Both the position numbers and the translations under genes were made by a program. The notes beneath the pieces were generated by a model. It ran no database searches. It was not told the DNA's origin and saw only the letters and a list, made by a program, of their open reading frames with translations. Shown piece after piece: positions 55,348 through 64,000 of a DNA stretch of 64,000 bases. Origin of the DNA: Dama dama (lineage: Eukaryota; Chordata; Mammalia; Artiodactyla; Cervidae). How positions within the stretch are numbered: the stretch's first letter is position 1; every line of letters begins with the position of its first letter. The DNA lies in assembly GCF_033118175.1 (NCBI RefSeq), contig NC_083710.1, positions 43,245,501-43,309,500 of the forward strand. The letters are read 5' to 3'.

Positions 55348-56329
55348 GAGGAATACTGTCCTAAGGCTATGAATGTGAAATGTAATATGTGGTAATAGTT
55401 TAATATATTGTAGTTCTGTTACCACATGCTCCACTCACTCTCCGTTTGATGTTTTGTTTTTAAATTTTTCCATCAAATCACACACTGGATTGTTTGTGAA
55501 ACCAATCATATATAACTTCTATGAACTTCTGAATCCAGCAAAACTTGTCTTATAAATTTACCTAAAGGGTCAAAAATATTTCCCTTATCAAGATGGTTTT
55601 CCCAATCTTGGTCTATAGATTTATAGCAGTGGTCCATCCTGGGATATCTTAATCAACCATCTGCACCCATGAATTTCACACTTGTGATAGCTGCCACATT
55701 TCTAAAGTCTGGCAGCTAAAGTTCACACATTTTAAAACTCTTCCACCAATCTTCCTAACTCTTAGAGCTAAGATTTTCATCTGACATTGATTTTTGGATT
55801 TCTTTGCTACAAGAGAAAAAAGTCTTATCTCAAAAATTCATACACTGAACACTAGACCATTTTGTAAAAAATACTTTAGCTCAAGCATCAAAAACAGTGA
55901 CAGGGAGCATCTACTCATACTGAGATGCAGTCTTGTGTGAATTCCAATAACTAGGAGACATTTTCCTACAGATTGCACGGTACAGACACTGAGAGTTCTA
56001 TCTGTTTATGTTTAATGCAGTTTACTGGGAAAAGGGAATTGAGTATAATAAAGGGAAATAGCAATAAAATTTATAGATCAAAGATGCTTTGCAAGGGTAA
56101 TATGCATTTATGGCATGAAAACAAGGTACACTTTTTTTTTTTTTTTTTGGCCTCTATTTTAACCATTATGGTGCTCTGTGTTTAAGATGACAGAGGCTTG
56201 ACAAGAAGATAAAACTTAAACATGACAGTTTGTTTAAATTCCACACCTTACTTGAAATCTAATGTTGGAACTATTTTCTTTGACACTTGGCTTGGGAAAA
56301 TTTTATGCGGCTTGAAGATAGCTATTAGA
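55348..56329. other. Unique sequence, no gene seen
   Basis: A T run lies at 56132-56149. No coding pattern. Confidence 0.5.
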
Positions 56330-56470
56330 TCACTCGAGGATCAGAAAATCTGGATCTAATTCTAGTGCTTATCTCTAGCTAGTTCTGTGACCCAGGGCAA
56401 GCTATTCCATCTTTCTAGTCTTCAAATTATGCTTCAGTAACATAAATACATAAATGTGATGATTCTTAAC
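56330..56470 (+). repeat. MIR SINE fragment
   Basis: 'ctagttctgtgacccagggc' and 'aagctattccatctttctag' match the MIR core. Confidence 0.75.
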
Positions 56471-56574
56471 AGTCAAATATCTTGTGATTTTCTTTTTATT
56501 TTCTTGACACTATCACAGGGTAATTACCTTGAAGTTCCTAAAATCTTTCTGGTTTGGTTTACTGCATTTTCACT

Positions 56575-56725
56575 TATTACTATTTGTGTGATTTTGAGAA
56601 AAATTACATAACCTCTGTGTGTCTCAGTGGCCACATCTGTAAAAAGGTAATGATAATAATAGAACCTACCTGGGATTGTTGTCAGGATTAAATGAACTAT
56701 ATCTTAATAATTCTAATATGAAAAT
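56575..56725 (+). repeat. MIR SINE fragment
   Basis: 'ttgtgtgattttgagaaaaa', 'cacatctgtaaaaaggtaat' and 'tgttgtcaggattaaatgaa' match the 3' two-thirds of MIR. A second copy, separate from the one 100 bp upstream. Confidence 0.8.
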
Positions 56726-58282
56726 TTCTTGTATTTCAACATGTATATATTAAGGAGGACACACATTAAAAATCATAAATTAAAATTCATTAGCATTTAA
56801 TTAATAGCCATTTTTCCCTAGTGGTACATAAAATCATAGCATGTTTTATACTCAGAAATAGATGAAATTTTGTAATACATATGGAATGCTTAGAATAATG
56901 CCTGGAATAAAAATTGTCCAATAGCTGATATTAAAATTTCTCTGTACATAATAATTGTTATATCTAAATTAAGAAGGATAATTTAAGTGTGATTAAAATC
57001 TTGCTAGTCATATCAGCCTTGGCTTTATTTTGTATCTAATGTCATAGTATAAATTTAATAATTTCATCCAGATAAATAAACATGGATTGACATAAAATAT
57101 TTTTACTTGAATGAGTAGATATGATACAAATTTTTACCTGAATGAGTAGATATGATACAAATTTTTACTTGAATGAGTAGACATGATACAAATGAGTAGA
57201 TGTGACACATTTTTATGATAAGAAGAGCAAATATGCCATTTTTTTACTTAAGTAAGTTGATTAAGAAGGGAAAATATAAATTTTTAGGAAATTGAAAATT
57301 AAGAATATATTTATGCTTACATAAGCTTAGCTCAGTATTCAATACGAAGAAAAATAACAGCATAGTGCATGCACCAACTTTGTACATCATAATTGCCTTT
57401 AGTTATAAACTCTCAGCTTTGATTTTTGGAGTCATAATATAAATCTACATCATAATTCTGAGTTTCATTTTTTCTTGGCAATGTTCCTTAGAAATTTAGT
57501 CTAGTAAACTCTATATAAACTGTGTTCCTGTGATTTAGAATGTATAAAATATCTAGGGAAGAAAAAAAAGTCTGGTTCATAGAAAATTATTTTAATTATA
57601 GCTCATTTATTTTCAACACAAAAGTAAGAAAAGTGTTCAATTAATGATTTCTCTATTTCACTCTCTTGGGAAATCCTAGAGGTCTCTGGGGGATATGGAT
57701 TCTTTACTCAAAAAAGGCAGAAATGAAAATGATATAAAAATGAATATAATTCTTAGGAATTTAAAATTGGATTTTGATGGGTTTGAATATCTGAATTAAA
57801 GATTTACATGAGCGTTTATTAATGAAACACTTTTTCTTCAATAGAGTAATTGGGTTATTATTGGATGAAATAAGGGTGTGTAATGGCACAAACCCCTGTG
57901 TTCTAGACCCATAACACATAGTGATGAGGAACAAAGGGTTTAAAATTACAGTTCTCTCAACTGTCAAATGATTAAGATTTTGGAGAAAGAAAGATAAAGA
58001 AAATAAAAGTAAAATGGGAGAAGACTGTATTCTGTAGTTTAGAAGAATGTTGCTAAATACAGGGAGGAAGAATTAGAGGATAAGCTTCTCCAAATGTCAC
58101 TTTGTCCACTTCAGTTAATGGTATGTCCAAAAAGAAGTTGCTTGTTCAATCAAATTTATATTAACCAAAGTAGTTTCTCTGAACTACGTTATACCTGGGA
58201 CTTTGACAATGATATATCCCTTCAGTTGGCAAAAACGCTGTACTACTAACAATAATCAAAGCATTTTCAATACATTTAAGGA
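56726..58282. other. Unique AT-rich sequence with a 31-bp tandem repeat
   Basis: Apart from the short tandem array at 57101-57205, I see nothing; the 68-codon minus frame at 57761-57967 looks random. Confidence 0.5.
57101..57205. repeat. 31-bp tandem repeat, about 3.5 copies
   Basis: The phrase gaatgagtagatatgataca recurs with starts at 57109, 57140 and 57171, exactly 31 bp apart, followed by a shortened fourth unit near 57190. Copies differ by single bases. Confidence 0.93.
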
Positions 58283-58827
58283 AATAGAGGGAAAAAAAAC
58301 AACAAAATCTATCTTCAGCGAGAAAATACAATAAACACAAACACACCAGAACACACATACATTTATACCAATACATATGATCTATCAATCCATCATCTTT
58401 TACATCTATGATAGGGGAAAATAGGTGAAACAAATATGTGTGCATTAATGTTAAAAGTCAACTATTACAGGGCTTCCCTGCTGGCTCAGAGGTTAAAGCG
58501 TCTGCATCCAACACAGGAGACCCAGGTTTGATCCCTGGGTTGGGAAGATCCCCTGGAGAAGGAAATGGTAACCCACTCCAGTATTCTTGCCTGGAGAATC
58601 CCATGGACGGAGGAGCCTGGCAGGCTACAGTCCACGGGGTCACAAAGAATAGAGGAAAAAATACAAAATCTATCTTCAGGGAGAAAATACGATAAACACA
58701 AACACACCAGAACACACATATATTTACACCAATACATATGATCTATCAATCCATCATCTTTTACATCTATGATATGGGAAAATAGGTGAAACAAATATGT
58801 GTGCATTAATGTTAAAGTCAACTATTA
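58283..58827. repeat. ~180-bp direct repeats flanking a SINE fragment
   Basis: Copy 1 (58283-58467) and copy 2 (58648-58827) both run from 'aatagagg' to 'gtcaactatta' and differ by scattered substitutions and small indels. Between them lies only a Bov-tA fragment (58471-58647). The unique flanks show that the sequence was originally single copy, so the repeat pair behaves like an oversized target-site duplication. Confidence 0.93.
58471..58647 (+). mobile_element. Bov-tA SINE lacking its 3' end
   Basis: Head 'ggcttccctgctggctcaga', box-B-like 'gtttgatccctgggttggga' and body 'ggtaacccactccagtattc' are well preserved. The element stops at 'ggggtcacaaag', just before the usual 'agtcggacacgactgagc' end, and has no A-rich or repeat tail. 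Copy 2 of the direct repeat starts at the next base. Confidence 0.92.
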
Positions 58828-59617
58828 AAACACAAATCATTAAAAATGTGGAACTTTTATTGTACAGTGTGAACATACTTAGCACTATTAAACTATATAC
58901 TTAAAATGATTAAAATAGTAAATTTCTTGCTATGTGTTTTATATCACAATTTTTAATGAAAAATAATATACTTGCACATTCAGCCATACTAGAATCATTG
59001 ATACTTAATAGCTCTCCCAAAATTAAAGATAAATAGATAAATAAAAGAATATTATATAATGAACACATTAAGAGAAAAAAGAAAAAAATGATTATTTGTA
59101 TTTTTAATTCAAATATACAGGAAAATAAAGGATCAAGCTGAGGAAAAGTCATTAAAAAACTAAAAGATTAAAGAAAACTCCAATTTAACCTCTTCTTATT
59201 AAGCACCATTGCCTTCCTTGAGTATAGCAGGTGAAACAAATCAATCTTTCAACAAATGGATGTGGGCATTTTTAGCTCAACTAATAAAAATGAATTAAAA
59301 ACATTTAAAAAGAAAGTTGTTCATTACTTTCTCCAAAAATTGCTAAAAAGCAACACTTTACAGTCAATGACAAGAGCACTACTGACAAGAGCACTACTTT
59401 TTATAGTTTGACTGTTACCAGAAGAGAAAAAGGTTATTCTTTCCTTTTGTTCTAACAGTTTATTTTAAATTGTTTTTAAAAGATGCTAATATAAAAATAT
59501 GACCATAAAAGAAGGTCAGCAAAGAACATATTTATAAGTTAACTTAGAGTATTTAAAATCACTAGGAAAATGTAAATTGCTCAGTACCAACATGATCTCC
59601 ATAGAATTATGGCATAC
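58828..59617. other. Unique AT-rich sequence
   Basis: No gene. A perfect 15-bp tandem duplication (tgacaagagcactac) lies at 59368-59397. Confidence 0.5.
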
Positions 59618-59719
59618 CTCGTAATGGCCTTCTTCATTCTCCTGAATATGGAAACCCGCAGAGCTTGGACATTTCTGAGGAGTGACAGGAATATTGTCAC
59701 TTTTGTTGTGTGAGTTACA
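59618..59719 (-). CDS. PCDH9: Candidate 34-codon internal exon, possibly PCDH9 cassette exon
   Basis: On the minus strand a pyrimidine-rich acceptor ('ggtaatctctttcag') precedes 59719 and a good donor ('gag|gtatgcc') follows 59618. The enclosed 102 bp is exactly 34 codons in phase 0 at both ends and open, within a larger open frame. Its translation contains 'SDNIPVTPQKCPSSAGF' and 'QENEEGHYE', polar and protein-like, with CpGs preserved in AT-rich DNA. From memory, human PCDH9 has isoforms of 1237 and 1203 residues, differing by 34, and the peptide fits what I recall of that cytoplasmic insertion. PCDH9 is a delta-1 protocadherin, a neuronal cell-adhesion protein with very large introns. If right, the flanking DNA is PCDH9 intron transcribed leftward. 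I could not align it, so the exon call is stronger than the gene name. Confidence 0.55.
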
Positions 59720-60029
59720 CTGAAAGAGATTACCAAATAATTGTGACAAACTATTCCATATTAAGAGTGTCTATTGAGAGACATGTTTGTTTGCTAAGCT
59801 TCTAATGAAGGAGGTCCCTGTCAGGGAACCTTCAAGTCAATCAGGGGTCTTCCTCAAGTACATGCATTCATATTGAGCCTTTACCAAAAAGGTAAAAAAT
59901 GACCCCAGGATAAACAAATTGTGTTTTCACTGAAACTAAGGAAATCTAAGATGTAGTTATTTTACTCTTTCTATTGAAATATTTACTTATTATACTTACG
60001 ATTTTAGTAGCTAAAGCTTGTATGATGTC
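59720..60029. other. Presumed intronic sequence, nothing recognised
   Basis: Lies upstream of the candidate exon on the minus strand; contains its acceptor tract and otherwise no feature. Confidence 0.45.
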
Positions 60030-60190
60030 ATTCTTTGAATGAGGTATTATTCAAATGCTTGATATATATAACATATTATTAAACTGTGACATAGATATTA
60101 TTATCCCCAGTTACAGATGAGAGAAATGAGGTGTAAAAATATTTTTTTTCCTAAAGTTGAGCTAGTACTCAGCTTTCTAGGATCATTCCT
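60030..60190 (-). repeat. MIR SINE fragment
   Basis: 'tagatattattatccccagt' followed by 'tacagatgagagaaatgagg' is antisense MIR; it decays towards 60190. Confidence 0.75.
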
Positions 60191-61469
60191 CATAACTTAT
60201 CTACCATATCTATGTCCTTTATAAATTATACATTTGAGATACCCAAAACTGAAAAATTAAAAGTTAAAGGTCTTAAAGTTTTATTTCACTTTTTTCTGTA
60301 GCAAATGCAAAATATTTTTTAAAACATGTTGACTAAAATAATTCACCTATAAGTGAATACAAATTTTAAAACAAGATATCATAGGATGGCTTGGCTTTTC
60401 TCCATGAAAATATTAAAATGATTATTTACCTTATTCCTCCAAAAGTTGCTTTGTGTGAAAACAAGATATAATTTACTTTCTATTATCCTTGCCTCCTTCT
60501 TTCCTAAATCTCTTCCTAGTTTCTTGGCTGCTTGATCATTTATTAAACATAATATTGGGTTTCTAAGTTTTCCACTTTAATAAACATTGTAGTGCCTCCC
60601 CAAAAGGCTCATCATTGATATATAACCTTTCCTCTCCCATAAGACTACAAAGGTATGCACAGATTTTTATAAGTAGGAAAGATAATATTTTTCAAGGTAG
60701 AATGCCACTGTTTTGGTTCACTAGTGAAATTTTACTTTCCCCATCCCAAAGAACAAACTTAGAAAATTACTCTCAAACACATTTTCAAAAGCAAGTGTGT
60801 TTTAGACTTTAGTATAATCAAGATCAGTATATTTTAATCTCAAAACCACCATTTTACATTTTATATATTTATACATATTTTAAAATACTCACATTACATG
60901 TTTTAAAGCTTAAATGTTCTTATTTTAAACTCAGAGAAAGGGCAAATATTCTGAAAATACTTGCAATATAGCAGAGTATGAAAGCATGACTCTGAAACCC
61001 AAGCCTGTATTAGAAAACTTTGTCTTGAAAAAGAATCTATGCCTGTCCTCTCTACAATAAAATCATTTCAACCCTGTTTAAAACCTACCTCCTCTAGGAA
61101 CTTGTTTTGGGTAATAAAACAAATAGTGATTGCCTTTAACCTCTGTTTATAATCTGAGTGATTTAGGTGTAATTTGTAAAATGCTGGTCTGCCAGTATTC
61201 ATTCTTAGAATGTGCCTAGTTTGTCTGAACAACTTCACTGTTAATTATGAAGGCCACTCTTTGGTATCTCTCCACAATGACTTCTTCAGCTTTCAAAAAA
61301 AGTTTAGGTTTTAAAACAGTTATCTTCATCTGTGATGGTCTTAGACATTTTAGTCTCTCAATTCATGTCCCTCACTTTTCCTCATATCTATTCATGCTGA
61401 TTAATCTTTTTAAAACCTCTCATGTATTATGCAGTTTTTTTCCTTAGAAACATTTCCACAATTCCTGTG
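60191..61469. other. Unique AT-rich sequence, no gene seen
   Basis: Open frames here (for example 61247-61447) show no family resemblance. Confidence 0.5.
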
Positions 61470-61640
61470 GCCCAGGAGTGGTTCTCATCCTGCCTGTATG
61501 TTAGAATCACCCAGGGAGCTTTAAAAAGTGCCGCTGACTGAGCCCCACCTCACGCCAGATAAATTAAAGCTAAGGCAAAACTATTTTTGAAATACCCAGG
61601 TAATTCTTGTGTGCAGCCAAGAGTTTAGAATCCCTGGGTT
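61470..61640 (+). repeat. MER5A-like hAT (Charlie) DNA-transposon remnant
   Basis: 'tggttctcatcctgcctgta', 'ttagaatcacccagggagct' and 'ttaaaaagtgccgctgactg' are MER5A hallmarks. The right end has the complementary terminal phrase 'gcagccaagagtttagaatc'. It is an ancient non-autonomous element, palindromic in layout. Confidence 0.85.
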
Positions 61641-61824
61641 AAGGTTTTCATTTCTTTTCTGGCCTCAGGACACTATAGGGAATTTTATCCTCACTCTTCT
61701 TTCAATCTGATCTCTTGTTAATCCTTTTCCTTATTTAACCCATTGTGGATTAGGTGATTTTTTTTTTTTTTTCATGGATGTATCACAGCACCTCTGAAAT
61801 TGGAAAAAAAATCCTATGTTTGCG

Positions 61825-61975
61825 TAATACTTTATTCCTTTACATATAAGATTTTATGTATTATCCACAAGAAACCTCTGCAGAGAGAGGTAGAAAATGT
61901 AATCCTACCTTAACAGATGGGGAGTGCAGAGGTTCAGATAGATTCAAAGTCCTCTGTGCAAAGATTTGACCAGTG
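61825..61975 (-). repeat. MIR SINE fragment
   Basis: 'acagatggggagtgcagagg' and 'gaaacctctgcagagagagg' in the antisense MIR order ('ttatccacaagaaacctctg'). Confidence 0.65.
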
Positions 61976-64000
61976 AAATCACTCCTATGTAACAAGACTT
62001 GGGCTATGGCTACCCTGACATTTCTCCCTTAAGGGATTCATTGATTTGCTTATTCATTCACATCTTCTATTCTATTTGTTCATTTGTTTGATCATCAGAT
62101 ATTTGCTGAGTGAATGCTTTGATTCAGGATTTTAGTGTTTCACCAAGGTAAGGCATTTTATATCTGCAATGGTCTCACACTAGCAGTGAAGTCATAATTG
62201 GAAACAAAGAACCATCATGATACGCATAAGTTGCTAACAGACAAAGAAGAGAGAACTGTGAGACTCCAATGAGTCTAGTCTTGAAAAATGTGCTATTGAG
62301 GGAATCATGGCCAGTACATTTAGGACAGAACAATCAGTATAGGCAAAGGCTAGAGATATGAATTCCCCAGACTTGCCTATGAGCTGCAAGTAGTTCAATA
62401 ACGCTTTAACCATGGATCATGTGAGCTATGCCATGAGGATAGGGACAGGGGTTATTAGTGCATGAAATTTAATGGTTAGGCAAATGATGAGAAGTTACAG
62501 AATTGGACTTAATATGAGAGATGACACCCAAATAATGGAATGGTGCTTTTACACAGTGGGTGCCAAAGGTGAGCTTTCATCTTCAATCCTTTCCTACCGC
62601 CCTAAAGTAGTAATATGATATAAGCAAAACGAATGCATTTGCAATATAACTTACACTCAGGTAAGTCCTTCCACCTAGACAAGATTTTACCACTATCCCT
62701 TTCTTCTGTCTAATTCTTTAGCAGCCTCTTATAAACAGAGGCATTAACAGAACAGTTAATGACATCCAAGGAAAAGTTTAATTCACTGTTATTTCATCAC
62801 TTTTTAAACTTTTGAGTGTTATGAGGCCTCTAAGGATTACAAATCTATGAATCAGAGTGAAAATGAAAGCAAAAATAACACTGTAAAGAATATTTTGAGA
62901 GGCAATATTATTAATAGCCCAAACATTAAGGAAACACATTCTTAAGGGAAAAACAATTTAATTGCTATATATTCTTCCCGACAAGTTTCTATTTCAAAGA
63001 CAGTTGCAGCTGAAAATAGAAGGTTTATTATAAAAGTCTTGAGATTTCATCAACTAAAATTTTTCCATTTTCCAAATTTGATATGAATAACTATAAAATG
63101 AGTTATGGTCAAGGTAGATTTGCTAAATAAGATTTAATATTGAGGGATTCATATATACATCATACTTAAGAGAGCTAGAGTTCTCTAACAACAATCATAT
63201 TAAATGGAGATCAATGTAAATACATTTATTTTATACTTTCAATTCTATTTGATATTTTCCATTTAATAGTCTCTATTTTATTTTGTGTATAACTCTTCCC
63301 TCAAACACTTGTCATAGTTCCTGGGAAATTGTCATTCAGTATCAATAGAGATACCTACACAAATCTGGCTCATAACGAGGAATATTAGTTCTTTCATTTT
63401 TGATACAAATTCCTAAGGAAGTACTTCATAGTCAAAATATCAAGAGGAAAAACTACAACAGTAACAAAAGCAACAAAAGTTTTATGAAAAATTTCATAAC
63501 CATTAAGTTCAACACTGCTGTTTTCTTTGCTACAAAGGGGATTCTTTACATTTTTCCACCCAACTCTATAGTGGTAGCAATATGCCTTATTCTTTTACTC
63601 CTCCTACCTTCTTGCGAATTCGAGGTTGTTTGCCAAAAATCAATTGTGCTATTATAAAATCTGTGCAGTCATTATACAGGCAGCCACCCTGTGTTTTTAT
63701 GCTATAGGTTTCATTAAATAACAATTCCTTTTGTTAAAGCTTCCCACAGAAACTATTATTCCTACTCATTTTAAGAAACTAGAGATTGCTTTCATGAAGA
63801 ATTAGTAAACATCCTTCAATGTTTAATACAAAAGTTCTAAACATCAGTAAAAGATTCACATTTGCAGAAACGAATCTAAAGACTTGTCTGCACTTGGTAT
63901 CTTCAGCCTTTCTACCCATTCTTTGTAGAGCCCACGTGTGTCAAGTTTTTATCACCTCTTATAGTAACTGAAGGGCGATTCACAGCCCTCTTCTCACTTG
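61976..64000. other. 2 kb of unique sequence, no gene seen
   Basis: No repeat family is clear. The 85-codon plus frame at 63400-63657 has no recognisable domain or splice context. Confidence 0.5.

Noticed and set aside
57101..57205. CRISPR-like regular repeats
   Set aside because: Units are directly adjacent without unique spacers, in a mammalian genome; a simple minisatellite.

Overview
The window is nuclear DNA from a ruminant (pecoran artiodactyl). It is AT-rich and has almost no protein-coding content. It is crowded with lineage-diagnostic retroposons: BovB (RTE-clade) LINEs, tRNA-derived Bov-tA/Bov-A2 SINEs, CHR-type tRNA-Glu SINEs and the young ruminant L1 with its characteristic 3' UTR. 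Older mammalian repeats (MIR, L2, MER5A-like, L1MA-like) lie between them. The sequence alone does not separate cattle, sheep, goat and deer. There are no bacterial-type genes, no CRISPR array and no rRNA or functional tRNA gene.

Layout. 1-8 kb: unique sequence with MIR, L2, Bov-tA and an old L1 3' end. 8.28-9.46 kb: a young L1 with a 5' inversion and a 14-bp target-site duplication (TSD). 9.5-14.7 kb: mostly unique. 14.7-16.4 kb: an older L1, also 5'-inverted, carrying a CHR SINE. 18.8-21.7 kb: a 5'-truncated BovB on the minus strand, split by a retroposed HSP90AB1 3' end. 22-26.5 kb: SINEs and L2. 26.5-30.3 kb: unique, with a conserved-looking block near 27.4 kb. 30.35-31.15 kb: BovB. 35.4-38.3 kb: a BovB with a 5' inversion, split by a young L1, followed by a second young L1. 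38.3-40.0 kb: an old L1 containing two SINEs. 41-43.5 kb: a GC-richer block with a strong hairpin. 43.5-55.4 kb: many BovB and SINE fragments. 55.4-64 kb: mostly unique, with MIRs, a SINE between two ~180-bp direct repeats, and one convincing small exon.

The only segment that looks like host coding sequence is a 102-bp candidate exon on the minus strand at 59618-59719. It has consensus splice sites and is exactly 34 codons in phase 0. I tentatively read it as the 34-residue cassette exon of protocadherin-9 (PCDH9); that is from memory and unverified. If correct, most of the window is intronic DNA of a very large neuronal gene transcribed leftward, which fits the lack of genes and the scattered conserved-looking blocks.

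The most unusual object is at 19.4-20.4 kb. An HSP90AB1 mRNA 3' end (last ~108 codons, 3' UTR and poly(A)) inserted into the BovB reverse transcriptase in the same orientation and in frame. The result is one uninterrupted frame of about 217 codons running from the BovB RT core (QGC and YADD motifs) into an HSP90-beta C-terminus that ends in MEEVD. Flanking 17-bp repeats show that this arose by LINE-mediated insertion. Nothing in the sequence shows that the frame is expressed.
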